DNA of 64,000 nt from Megascapheus bottae (lineage: Eukaryota; Chordata; Mammalia; Rodentia; Geomyidae): assembly GCA_024803745.1 (NCBI GenBank), contig JANJXV010000024.1, positions 9,377,427 through 9,441,426 on the forward strand, read 5' to 3'. This document shows positions 24,962 to 36,575 of the stretch, piece by piece (within the stretch, counting starts at the first letter, position 1; each line of letters opens with the position of its first letter). The notes below the pieces were generated by a model, which saw only the letters and a list, made by a program, of their open reading frames with translations, had not been told where the DNA came from and searched no databases. The translations under genes were made by a program, and so were the position numbers.

Positions 24962-26950
24962 CTTAATGTTTGAATGTGCTACTTAAATTTCCTCTTATAT
25001 CCTAATGTATTTTATGGATAAAGTTAATGCTTTGTGTTTTTTCAATATTTGCTCATTTGAAGCCTTATTTGGTACTTGAGAATGAATAATGAGGGTTTAA
25101 ATCACTCCAGTTATAAAAAAGCACAACAATTATTTATACACTAAAAGTTTTACTAAGCCAAGCTAATCAACTGATAGAGCTTATTCCTAATCACAGTAAA
25201 GGTTCTATGGACTCTGGTGAAAAATCAATACATTTCACTTGACATCTAACAAAATGACACGTGTCATCTTCTCCTTGCTTCAATTTCCTTCATAAGGAAC
25301 TAAAGTAATTACACACTTGCACAATTTTGCCTTCACTATGGACACAGAGAAGATTAGCCTCTGGAAAAAGGGAAAAGAAAGCTCCATAAAAAAGAGAAAA
25401 TAAAACCATAAACTTTAAAACTCGAATGACATTTTTGTGAATGGTTTCTGCAGCTGCCTTTTCTACTTTGTTATGGATGCAAACAACAAAAACTGGGTAG
25501 GCTGATGATGATAATGATGAAGACAATGATGATGATAAAAAGAAACATAGGAATAGTGTCTCTTGCATGAAGGTAAGGACAGTTCTTTGGCTAGTCCCTT
25601 ATTTGTATGGGATGATTGAATTAAGATAAACTCAACCCAATTGTTATTAAAAACCCAAAGACCTTTCCCAGCTTTTCAAATATTTTATCCTGCTCTTAAA
25701 TTTGTATATATGTATGTGTGTATATACATGTATATACATATATATATATACATCACGAATCTTGAATTTCTGTTCAGCCACAGTATAGCCTGTTTCAGAA
25801 TGCTATTTTATGCAATTGAGAAATTAATTCATCTACACAGGTATGGGACAGCTATGACTTTGTGGAAAGACTGAGAGTGAAAATTTCTTCTCCTCTAGTA
25901 AGGAAAAATAATGCACTATTTCTTCTATCACTGACCTTCAATTAAGTGGTTTCCTGGGTTTCTGTTAAAATTAAAAGTAAAATTAATAAGGAAAGCACAA
26001 TAATTAAGGTAGAAATGTAATTTATACATAAAGATATACTGCTGATTTTCTTTGCTATCATTCAGATTTCTAATTCAAGGCAAGTCTCAGATCCCACAGA
26101 AGGCTTGGGTAAAACATATTCTGTACTGCATGAAAGCATGGTTCCTTCAACACGATATGAAGAAAGATCACACAGAGGCTTTAGGAAAACAGTTGCCAAT
26201 GGAGACTCTGTTGTCACTAATGTTCCATTTCCCAGACATTCACTACAAACAGGAACGAAGAAACTATCACAAACTTGTTAAACTTGTAACACAGATTGTA
26301 GAGCACAATACAACTCATAGTATCATTTCCTAAATTTTTTAGTAAATCAGTGATGCCACTATTAGTTTTAAAAAAACCAATGTGTTTCTAAGCATAATTT
26401 CCATTCGGTGAAACTGAACCTATGTGCTTATGTATATGAGTGGAATAAACTCATTTTTACCAAATCGGAAAATTCTTAACCAAGGTCATGAAAACTACAC
26501 CCTAACTTCTATTTTTCCTCCAAAATAAAATAAAGATCCAATACATCTATTTATGTGTTGCCCTTTGTTTACAAGTAACTCTTGGAAACAAGGGCATGAT
26601 TGTTATGAAAATCCATTCATTTTGGCCATGAATGATAATCTATTGTGAGTCAGGGGTTACAGGACTAACAAGCAGTCAGGAAGAAAGCAGGAGAAACACA
26701 GGGTAGAGTTTCCTTTGAAATTTTAAATGGTTTGAGCTTGTAATGCCTTTGGCTTCTTGCACTTTCTGTTGCTCTCAACTTTGCAGCATTTCAGGGAGTA
26801 TGGACAAGAGATAGTGTTTTTCCCACCAATAGGAGGGCATCTAGTTAGAGTCTCACAATTTACTAAACTGAAGAGAACATGAGGATCTCTACCACAAGGC
26901 ATTCTCTTCAGAGAGCAGGGTAGGATGGTTGGGACACACTTGGATTAGAA
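24962..26950. other. GPR37 intronic sequence with TATA/TATG-rich patch
   Basis: Contains an imperfect ATATGTATG/TATATA stretch at about 25704-25752 and a GAT-rich patch near 25503-25540. ORFs at 25290-25568 (minus), 25641-25874 and 26052-26333 (plus) are unrecognised and best taken as chance. Confidence 0.5.
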
Positions 26951-27233
26951 GTCCCAAACCAGCCAGGAACTGGGAGCTCACTCCTGCAATCCCAGCTACT
27001 CTAGAGGCTGAGCTCTGAGGATCTCAGTTCAAAGTCAACCCAGGCAGGAAAGTCTGTGATACTCTTGTCTCCAATTAACCACTAGAAAACCAGATGTGGC
27101 ACTGTGGCTCAAAATGATAGAGTGCTAGCCTTGAGGAAAAAAAAAAGAAAATGCTCAGAGACAGTGCTTAGGCCCTCAGTTCAAGCCCTGGAACAACAGC
27201 AAAAATTAAATTAAATTAAAAATTCCCAAACCA
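26951..27233 (+). mobile_element. B1/ID-like dimeric SINE with target duplication
   Basis: The B1-like left half (ctcctgcaatcccagctact, agaggctgagctctgagg) and ID-like right half (actgtggctcaaaatgatag) are followed by a TTAAA-repeat tail. The right half is interrupted by an extra A-run at about 27140. tcccaaacca flanks it at 26952-26961 and 27224-27233. Confidence 0.9.
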
Positions 27234-30200
27234 AGTACAGGGAAATCAGGGGAACCACAGTTCTTCATGATCAACTTTTCTCAAAGAGAAAGTTTTCAAA
27301 CCCTATCAAACCCTATCAACAGCATCAAAATTCAATCTAACAGATCCATATAAAATAAAAATCCATTCATGCCTATTACATAAAATTTAATTTACATGTG
27401 AGTCTCAACATCATAAAAAATATTTCAAAGGCATCAATGATTACATATTCTTTTCACCTCACTTTTTTACCTTATTTTCCCTTGCTTAAGTTTATCAGCA
27501 AGCACACATTAAAAATCCAATTAAGCCCATTTAAAAGCCCACACACTGTACCCAAACTTGTCTTATCATATAAATATTTCTAACTCTCATGCTTCCAGAT
27601 GGAATTAAAGCTTCCTTTCAATTGTAACTTCTTTTAATGATTTCACAAAATATTTAATGTTAGTTTTTAAAATGTAACACAATTCTGTCAATATATATCA
27701 CTAAAGCTTTTTTTCAATGATGGAAAATAAAATTTATTACAAATGAAATCTATCCAGGAAAATGTTATAAATATTATTGAAACATTTATTGCTAGAACTA
27801 AATACTGAGCGATTTTATGCTATAAAATTCTCATTTTATCATTTAGAACTTGTACAGTACTATATACTCTTTTATAATAGAAATTAATTTAACTACAAGT
27901 TAACTTACACTATAATTTAGTTGTGAACTTGTCACGTGTTCATTAATACTCAAATGTAAATAAAGAGTAGTAGTACTTATACTACTGTAGCTGTTGGAAT
28001 CAATCAGTCTAAAGAAATGTTCATATTCCTTATTTCTAAAAAATTAGAAATCCATTTTGAAGGACATGACACTGACCAAAATACATTGTATTCATAAACG
28101 GCTTTGTTAAAAGATAGCCTTTTTACATAACTACTTAAAGGTAATAAAAATTGAAAACAAAAGAATAAAAAAGAATTGAATTGTAGAATATACTCAAGAT
28201 CCCAGTCTAGTCTTCAGTCCTCCATATGATTATCATGCATCTAAGCTATCTTAAGGTAACCTGCAGTTATAGTTTTCACCTAAGTCTTTTCATAGAAGTA
28301 GTGATGAATTTTCTACTTCCCTTTAAACTGCTGGTAATGGTTGCCTGATAGTGAATTCCAACTAAAAGCAAAATTATTTATATTTGAGTGATTCTCATTT
28401 GAGGTAGTGAAAAATGGCATTTGAATATGAAATTTTAATCAAAATTCTATCATTTGTATTCTCTTAAGGAAAGATTATTTAATCCTCTTACGAGGATAAA
28501 TACTTCTAATTCTCACATTCTGATGTGAATTAATTATTCAAAGGTTTTCTTCAGTCTGAGAAGAGATTTGATGGAAATATAAGACAATAAAAGTAGAAGA
28601 AACACCCTAAAAATGTGGATTGTTAAAAAAAAAAAACGAGGCCATGTTAGCTCTCAGTAGACATAGACTTAATGAGAATGACTCATTTTAAGATGGAATG
28701 AAATCAGCAACCTTGACCTACTTAATATTATGAAGCAAAAGCTATACCACTGGGCAGAAAGATAGCATTAAAAACGATCCCAAAGTTACAAGTGGAAAGA
28801 ATTCTGTCTCAAAAGCAAGCTTGTTGCTGACATTTTATCCTGTGCTGAGTGGAAATTTTATTGAAAAAAACTATCTATACCTGTTGTGCAGATTGTCTGA
28901 GGTTATAGTAATCTTATTGTGTACTCTACCTTGAAACTTTGGGTGAGATCATTTCCTCTGGCACAAAGAATACTATTTTAATTACAATATTTAGGAAATG
29001 GTCTTGGCAATGAACTTTGAGTTGATCATGGGACCTTGGCAGGTCATTTGGGGAGGTAAAAATGGCAGAAGCATTCCTTGGAGGATGGGGCAGAAGGGTT
29101 TGCCAAAGACAAACCTCACTTCCTAGCCATCTGCCTGTCTCTGTTCCCCTGCAGGCTAGAGTATGCTATCATTGGGACAATACTAAATTGGGTTTCAGTA
29201 CCTCAGAATCCTGTAAAAGGTGGGCAAATTCTATCACATGCAGTGTTAGTAAAAGGGCAAAGGAGACCTCGTGTGCATCAGCTCTGGGCACTCATAAGCT
29301 TGTTTGGCTCTACAGATACATTTTCTTCCATTTCTCTGCAGAATAATGTTGGGCTGACATAACTGGGACTTTAGAAGCCCCCAGGAACTCATAGTGAATC
29401 TTCGTTTTTGCCTGTGCATTTGAGAGAGTAACTTAGTTCTCAAAAAACTGCATGCCCTATGCTTCCCTTTTCCACAATCTACAAAATCAGCTGAAGTTTC
29501 TCCTTGATTATCATTTTTCCTTAAGTCCTCTGAGCTCAAATTCAGTTACTCTGTATGTTTCTGACACTTGCAGGGGGGGCGGGGAGGAACTAAAATTAAT
29601 GTACTGTTACCACATTGCTAAAAATTACATAGAAAATATCAAAACATAATATGTCTTTGTAGTTAATAAAGAATAATAATTTTCAAGAAAAGGTAGTCAT
29701 TTTTGGGACTGATACAATTTCTATACTTTAAAAGAAGTTCCCAGGGCTTTCTTAACTGCAGCTTTCACCTGAATCTTCCCATTTTGATCATAACTAAGTA
29801 TTCTTGTGCGTCAATCTATCCTGGGGCTATTCCTGAACTTTCCTATTGCATTGTCCAAACTTCTATTTTTGATTATGAACATTATATTACTTTTCCATAC
29901 CTTTAATTTTAAGAAGTTTGCCTTTGACATCCATCTTTGAAAACTTTTGCCTTTTACCTTCCATTCTCTTCCTACCTACCTCTAAAATACTGTATCTCAT
30001 TGAAGAAAAGCCCAATAAATGTGTAATGAATGAATGGATGGTCAACCAGTAAATGCATGATGATGTACATAGAAAATAATGCATATATAATAAATTATGC
30101 AAAACATTCTTTAATAAGTTATTAGGTATTGCTATTTTATAGATAATCCTTAGCAGCTTAATGCTAAGTAATAAATTTAACAAGGAAATCAAGAAAAATA

Positions 30201-32047
30201 CATATTCCAGTTGATAATTCCTTCACAGGCCCTAGAAAAAGTTGTAGTTTCATTTTAAGCAATAGTTAATGATTTAAAGTTTGACTTTCAGTATGGGAGA
30301 CCATATATGTTATGTGAGACCCAAGTTCTGTTACCTTAAACATACCCCATTCATGAATGAAGATACAAATCAAATAATTAAGAAACTAATTTTCTTTCCT
30401 TTTGGTCATCAGCTAAGCATTTTTTATGTTACAGAAATGCCAAAATGATTACGAAGGGATTGATGGAAAGTCATAAAATATTTCTTAAGCACATTCTCAG
30501 AGGCTGAGTCCATTTTTCCTGGGAATATTATTAGTGACTTTCAAATTGCTCATAAAACTACATGCTTCCACTTAAAAGTCCATCAGAATACCTAATGGAA
30601 AATCCAGTAGCAGAATAAAAAATTTAAGCATCTGCCATAACACATGTGCTAATGCTCAGATGTGAGGATGTCAGGGGACTCTGCAGACTGTCACAGTTGT
30701 ATGGCCCCGCCATCCTCAGCCTCCAACACCCTTCATTTCTTTATTGGAGAGTGCTGACTACAAACAGCCATTATGGAAACACTGTTTCACACTTTAAAAC
30801 CACTATTATCAGGGCCATTGATGGGAAGGTGATCAGAAAGGATTAAATCCCTGACTAGAAGCCCTGGTAAGAGATGGTTGGTCCTTTATTTACTCTTTAC
30901 ACACAGGAATTGTGTCTCAGTAAAAATATATTAATTAATTAAAATATAGAAATACAGTAGGCTTGGCGTTATCTTAAACCTACTTGCAGCCTTTTGCTCT
31001 ACCATGAAAGTGTGAGATCTTTAAAAACATAGGTTAATCAAACCTCCAATTGAAGTTCAAAATAGAAGTACATATTTACCAGTGGGTCTACATCATATGA
31101 TGCCTTGACTGATTGGCTTTTATCCATTAAGGAAGGAGCACAGATCTCTTCCAGTTCCCAAAAGCAATGCGTGAATTGTTTGTCTTTAAACATTTGTTAG
31201 ATCCTTTGTTGTATGATATCCTAGAGGGCTCTCCCTGCCAATCTCCTCGTATAAGTCACACCTACTTCTATCCATCCAACTAACTAACTCTATCTTTTTC
31301 TCCTCTCTTCCTCTCTACTTTCCCTGTCTCCATTCTCTCTACTTCATCCCACTCTCCTGCACATGCAAATATTGCACTGAGTGTGTAATACAACTTTTTC
31401 TGGTTACTACATGGTAAAGTAGATTGAAAGGCTTTATTTATGATGAATAGCCCCAAATTCATTCAAACTTTCTTCTGTTCTATTCTTTCCTTTTCCATCA
31501 TTCCATTTGCCCTTCCTTTATGAGATTTATTGTTTCTGCCACAAAGATACCATAATCCTGAAACAGAAGAGAGAAGTTATTAACTACAACAGCTTCTAGC
31601 ATGTTCCTACCCAGACACATTAACATTGCAAAATTCCCTTGCTTGAGAAGGACCCTGAAAGGCAGATGCTGTCTTTGGGACACACAAATTTAAATAAACA
31701 GAAGATTTCAATGCAAATGGCAATAAATATGCATGCAATTTCTACACAACACAATCTCCTATTTTTCTACATAAAACTAACTCTCCACTGAATTCCATTA
31801 TATGCTTCAGATTATGTTGTCAATCCTTAGTAGGAAAAATAACTGAACTATAAGAGAAAAGGAAAAGGAAAATAAGAGATGTGAGAGGGAAAACATGTGA
31901 GAATCAGTAATTATCAATCTTGGATAAAATTTTAAATTAAGAAGAATATCATGAGAAAGGCTAACCATGTTTCTCAGAAAAAGTTCATCCTGTGTTACAA
32001 TCAATAAGACATTATCAGGCATAAAACAAAAAGAAAAGAAAAACATA
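27234..32047. other. GPR37 intronic sequence, nothing assigned
   Basis: Nearly 5 kb of intron without a repeat I can name with confidence. Overlapping plus-strand ORFs at 29062-29362 and a small one at 30646-30846 sit in less AT-rich patches, but their translations match no family I know. A short G-run occurs at about 29573-29584. Confidence 0.5.
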
Positions 32048-32345
32048 AAGTAAACCAAGCACAGTAGCTTACACCTGTATTCCCAGCTATGGGAGGCAGA
32101 GATTGGGAGGATCAAAACACAGGCTAATGTGGCCAAAAAGTCAGTGAGTCTCCATCAATAAACCAGGTCTGATGACACATGGCTATGATCTAAGACCACT
32201 CAAGAAGCTGTAGGCAGGAAGAGAGCAATCTGAAGCCAACCCTAGAAATAATGCTATCCGAAAAAATCAATCAAAGTAAAAGTGAACTACCAGGATAGCT
32301 CATACTGTAGAGCACTCAGTCCTGAGTTCAATCTCCCTCCAAAAG
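32048..32345 (+). mobile_element. Old composite SINE (B1-like units plus ID-like tail)
   Basis: The left part has agtagcttacacctgtattc and a cagctatgggaggcagag block (7SL/B1-like). A second diverged B1-like unit follows (gatgacacatggctatgatc). The end is ID-like (tagctcatactgtagagcac, gagttcaatctccc). It is strongly diverged, older than the dimeric SINEs with clear target duplications. Confidence 0.6.
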
Positions 32346-32998
32346 AAAATAACAATAAATTTTAAAAATGAAAAAGGCAACATGCAGAAAAGCACAAACA
32401 AAAACACAAATGCCAAATAACTTTTAGTAAGTCTTGAAGTAGAGAAGATAGTGTAGGAGAAATTTCCCAATTGTAGAAAGTATCTGAACAAATGTAACAT
32501 ATTTACAGTGCTTATCAACCTAACACATTTTGTGACTTTTGGAATGTATAACTTTAATTGATCGCTAAGATCATCATGTTAGGCACATTCAAGGACAGAA
32601 GGAAGGGAAGGAAGGAGAATAAAAGCTGGTTCCTTTTATCTTAGTTCAGAACACCTCCCCTCAGCCACTGCAAATGCTAGAACATCTCAAGGAGTCAGCT
32701 GGCATCACTGCCTCAACTACACCACAGTTCACTGACTTCCTTTGCCCTTCCCTCTCTAATGCCGAGCCCAGAAGGCATGCCCTAATAAACGTCATACTCC
32801 TCTCAATCTCCACTTCAGGATGCTCTGTTTCAGTGCCAAATTCGCAACGTCACATCCTATGTTGCTATGAGCACAGCGACGTCTTCTGAGATTGGAACTT
32901 CAGACCTGGTCTCAGTAGTGAAGAAACAGGAAGCTGACATGATGATCTAAGAACTCTCCTTACACAGCTTGATGAAACACTATAAAATTATTTCAGAA

Positions 32999-33122
32999 GA
33001 ATAAAGACCAGGGAAGTGGCACTTTGGCTCAACAAGGTAGAGCACCAGCCTTGAGCTGAAGAACTCAGGGATAGCACCAAGGCCCAGAGTTCAAGCCCCA
33101 CCAGTGACAAAGTAAGTAAGTA
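32999..33122 (+). mobile_element. ID-like SINE, right half only
   Basis: Only the right unit of the B1/ID SINE is present: gggaagtggcactttggctc, aggtagagcaccagccttga, then gagttcaagcccc and a GTAA-repeat tail running into the TA microsatellite. The B1-like left half is missing, consistent with 5' truncation. Confidence 0.82.
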
Positions 33123-33174
33123 AGTACATATATATATATATATATGTATGTATATATATATATATATATATATA
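33123..33174. repeat. (TA)n microsatellite
   Basis: TA/TG alternation, mostly pure TA, grown from the tail of the adjacent SINE. Confidence 0.95.
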
Positions 33175-35148
33175 CCAGGTAGGAATGTAAAATCATGGCA
33201 TATTAATGTTGTCCTTCACAATTCAAACAGTAAAAAGTATAGACTGTAAAAATGTATAATATACTCTAGTCTCTCAAGGGAAAAAAGTATGTGCACTTTG
33301 ACAAGCTTGTTCTTTTCCAGAAAAAATTGAGAGGGCTCTAAAACTTAGGAGAAAAAAATCAAAGGAAAACAAACCATAAAGTGAAAGATAATATGAACTA
33401 TGAAAAAGTGGCCAAAACAAAATATTTTGAGGAGAAATTAAATGTGAAATAAAATTAGAAGCTATTACATTTACGACTAGAAGAGTCAGTAAGACAGAAA
33501 ATTAAAACAAATATCTATCAAGTACCCTTTGCAAACCTTAGGTCTCATGGCACTAAACTCAGTCTATGTTTTTTGAATTGGATAATTCTTTTCATTTAAA
33601 GAGCCTCCCTTAAAAAAAACCCTGATAATTCCTTTTTCTTTGCCAGTTTATTTTTTGTCTGTCAATTATTGTTCTATCTAACTTTTGTCTGTCAATTATT
33701 GTTCTATCTAACTTATAAAGATGTCTATATACCCAATATATGTCTATTGGGACAAACCAATACACTCCCCCTTATTGGGAATCTCTCCTAATCAACTTTT
33801 CAATATATTCTTCATCTCTTTGCATATATCAACTTCTTCTCCATTATGAGAGAGAGAGAGAACTCAAACTCAAACTGAAAGGTAGTGGGCAGACACATAT
33901 TCACTAACATAAATCCAACTACTCCCTCCTGTGATTCAATGAATTCTACCCAAAAGAAATGTAGCTATTCCAGCTTGGCAACAGAAGGCTTCTACTTTGG
34001 TAAAACAACAGCTGATTTGGTAGCCATGAGAATGACTGTGCATCTGATCCCTGTCAGGAAAACAGAGGGTCTTATTTACTGTTTTCTACTTAGAAGACTA
34101 AGTAGATACTGTTCTCTATTTACTTACTCCCTCGCTGTAGGCCCTGGAACAATGTTGAACATGATGTTGACTGGCCTTGCTGCCAGACAGGATCAGAGGC
34201 TCTGGAATATTTACAGTTTCCCTTCTTCTGCTTCCATAAATGAAAAGGACAGTCTGAATGGAGAAAATCAAGGGGCCAGCTGGCTAAAAACACTCCTGGC
34301 AGCAAAACACTTGGGACCTTGCCAAGAGCTGGTGTTTAAAGAGAGGCCATTTGCAGAGCAATTCTCAACTACCACAGTGATGGCTCAGGACCTTTAGCTG
34401 TAGCATGAAGTTGGAAAGTCTTACTCAAACAATTCACATTTCCAAACTCTGGAATCTGTTTCATGTCTCTTTTTCCCTAAGAAATTTAGTAGTCTAATAA
34501 TGCATGTCATAATAAAAATCACAAATACATGCTACCTACTTTGAGAATGTCAGACATATTCTGTGCTATGGTGGTCATAGCATGAAACTATTCATACCAA
34601 AAAGAAAAAGTAAGAAAAATAAGTTTTAATAAATAGAGAAGGAAACATAGAGAAACAAGAAATGACCTAATAATTTATATAGAGTAGACTGAATGACAGC
34701 CAGATACTTAAACTAATTCGAGAGGTTATTAATAGGTCATGAAACCAACTGGAAAGAAAATAAGTTACTCCAACTCTGGCAATAAAAAAAAAAGAAAAAG
34801 AAAAAAGTGCAGTAGTCTTTGTTAGTGGAAGAAGGGGAGAGGTGGAATCATACTGAAGCATGAGAAGTCTAGTCCTCAAGTGCTAATGACTTCCTCTAAA
34901 ATTTTCGACCACCATGAACTGGCTATTTTTTAACCCTCATCTCTCTGATGGGTGGCAAATTAGGAAGATACATACTCCTATATTCAGAGAGCTAGATGTA
35001 TACTCCAGATAATGTTATACAAGGCAATATCATTTTCCCAGTCCCAGAAGAAATCCAAGGTGATTCGGCAAAGCTGCCTGTGCATATCATATGTGAGTAT
35101 ATAGATGCATATTTATGTGCATCTATATACACCTGTATGATTGGATAC
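33175..35148. other. GPR37 intronic sequence near exon 1
   Basis: Holds the 30-bp duplication, an AG run at 33848-33861 and a 170-codon plus-strand ORF at 33885-34397. The ORF is the longest non-repeat, non-GC-rich one in the intron. It is antisense to GPR37 and I recognise no domain in it. No promoter or splice evidence supports it as a gene. Confidence 0.45.
33653..33712. repeat. Perfect 30-bp tandem duplication
   Basis: Unit ttttgtctgtcaattattgt plus tctatctaac... style end occurs at 33653-33682 and again, identical over 30 bases, at 33683-33712. The lack of any mismatch means a recent slippage or unequal-exchange event. Confidence 0.95.
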
Positions 35149-35176
35149 ACACACACACACACACACACGCACACCT
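35149..35176. repeat. (CA)n microsatellite
   Basis: A short CA run with one CG interruption, close to the exon 1 donor side of the intron. Confidence 0.92.
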
Positions 35177-35294
35177 GTATGACTGGAAAAAGGAGGAGTG
35201 GAAGAGAGACCCCTAGAAAAGCCCACTGGGGATTCAACCGAGTCGGTGCGTCAGGCTGCAGTTAGTTATTCGCTGCTCTGCCATCCTGGGGATG

Positions 35295-35312
35295 GATGAT
35301 GATGATGATGAT
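35295..35312. repeat. (GAT)n short repeat just inside the intron
   Basis: Five to six ATG/GAT triplets begin about 16 bases into the intron. In the sense direction they read as CAT repeats. If the intron is retained they would encode five histidines before a stop. Confidence 0.9.
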
Positions 35313-35328
35313 TGCGATTATTATTTAC

Positions 35329-36300
35329 CTCGATGTAGGGCACGATCTTGCAGGAGAAGTCCTCCAGCAGCCATTTCTTGGTCAGCTCGTGGAAGATGAC
35401 GAGCGGGAGGCAGAAGAAGATGATCAGGAAGTCCCAGAAGGCCAGGTTGGCTAGCAGGGAGTTGGAGATGCTGCGCATGTAGTAGTTGTGGCACACGAGG
35501 CACATGACGGCCAGGTTGCCCACGATGCCCGTGCCAAAGATCACCACGGACAGGCACATGACGGCGTAGGCCCCGTACGACTCCCGGGTCAGCGGGTAGA
35601 AGGGATTCTTCAGCCTCAGGCGGCGGCTGGTGCCATTCCCCCGGCGGGGACCCCCGCGATCCGGGAGCTCGTCCCCCGAGGAGGACCCGTTCTGCGGCAG
35701 AGCCCGCCCAGGGGGCGCCATGGTCCTCCCTTCGCGCCCCGCCGGTCCGCGGGCCGGCTTGGCGGGGAGCTGGTGGTGGGAAGCCTGGCGTCTGGCGGCG
35801 GCTCTCCGGGGCCAGTAGAAAAGATCGCCGGCGCCGGGCTCCTGGGTGCGGCGTCGAGGAGTGCCCGAGCCTCGGGGACCCTCCTCTGCCTCTTCGGAAG
35901 TCTGTGGGTGCGGCTGGAACTCCGCGGGGTCCCCTCTCCTCGAGTTCCATCTCCAGACGCCCGGGAACCTCGAGGCAGGTCCGGAGAGCCGGGGATCCGA
36001 CGCCGCCTCCGCCTCTCCATCCGCTCCTGGGTCGCCGCCCCGGGCCACAGGTTGTTCCCAGGAGGGCGCCGCCTGCACGGCCGCCTCCGGCTCTTCTCCC
36101 CGGAGCGCACGGACTCGCGGGGTGTCCCTCGCGGCACTTCCCGGTCCCCCAGCCTCTCGCTGGACCCGGGGGGAACCGCTCTCCCCCGGACACGTGTGGC
36201 TCCCCAGGACGGAAGACACATTCGCCCCAAGCAGCAGCGGCAGGAGCAGCAGCAGCAGCCGCCACGACGGGCGAGCGGGCGGCGCGCCGGGGGCCCCCAT
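35329..36300 (-). CDS. GPR37: GPR37 coding exon 1 (signal peptide to TM3)
   Basis: The exon encodes residues 1-324. A Leu-rich signal peptide spans about 12-33 ([12 protein letters not shown]). The long extracellular domain is Arg/Pro/Gly-rich, with N-glycosylation sites at Asn204 (NGS) and Asn222 (NGT) and the conserved DLFYWPRR segment. From residue 229 (RLKNPFYPL) the sequence is typical GPR37: TM1 about 242-269 with Asn262, TM2 about 279-298 with Asp290, Cys317 for the loop disulfide, then IVPYIE opening TM3. The ATG has G at -3 and G at +4, a strong context, and an in-frame TAG at 36340-36342 lies 13 codons upstream, which fixes the start. The donor GAG|GTAAAT ends the exon in phase 0. 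With exon 2 the protein is 596 residues, slightly shorter than human (613 from memory). The length difference lies in the poorly conserved ectodomain. It acts at the plasma membrane and ER. Confidence 0.97.
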
Positions 36301-36368
36301 GGCGGGGCGATGCCTGGCTTCAGGACCAACACCTGCTGCCTAATAACTCCCGGCGGAGCAGGGCACAC
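35616..36368 (-). other. Possible upstream ORF overlapping the GPR37 start out of frame
   Basis: An ATG at 36368-36366 lies 68 nt upstream of the GPR37 ATG, with G at -3 and T at +4. It opens a 250-codon frame that passes the main start in a different phase and stops at 35616 inside exon 1. If the mRNA begins upstream of 36368, ribosomes using this ATG would bypass the receptor start. The product is Arg/Pro/Ser-rich and looks like an off-frame reading of GC-rich DNA, so a protein role is unlikely, while a translational role is possible. Confidence 0.35.
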
Positions 36369-36541
36369 ATGTCACACAGTCCCCCCGGCCCGGCCCAGGC
36401 GGCGGGGAGGGGGCGGCGGCAGGAAGGGAGGGCGGCGGAGCGTCTCGGGAGTCATCCACGCATCCCCGCTCGGCGTTCTGCGCCTTCCTCCTCGGCCAGA
36501 TGCGATCGCAGCTCCGCGCGCCCCGGAAGGTTCAGGGAAAA

Positions 36542-36575
36542 GGGGGGGGGGAACCCCAAAACAAAAAAAAAATAG
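36542..36575. repeat. G-run followed by A-run in the GPR37 5' region
   Basis: Ten G bases, then CCCC with A bases, then a run of ten A bases interrupt the GC-rich island. In sense orientation this is a T-run, GGGG, then a C-run. It may be an old retroposon tail or slippage-grown tract. Confidence 0.8.

Larger units (their letters stand above)
19286..35328 (-). other. GPR37: GPR37 intron, 16,043 bp, GT-AG, phase 0
   Basis: The donor at 35321-35328 reads GTAAATAA after exon end GAG. The acceptor at 19286-19293 reads CTCCCCAG before GTG GCT. Both codons at the junction are whole, so the phase is 0. A single long intron splitting TM3 is the known arrangement of GPR37. It contains SINEs, microsatellites and unique sequence, listed separately. 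No other exon is recognised inside. Confidence 0.95.

Noticed and set aside
25345..25366. Short U6 snRNA-like match (acagagaagattagc)
   Set aside because: Only about 15 bases agree and the flanks do not continue the U6 sequence, so it is coincidence.
35321..36265. 314-codon minus-strand ORF starting [12 protein letters not shown]
   Set aside because: Out-of-frame shadow of GPR37 exon 1, starting 35 bases inside the real coding sequence. The recognised receptor frame explains the region.
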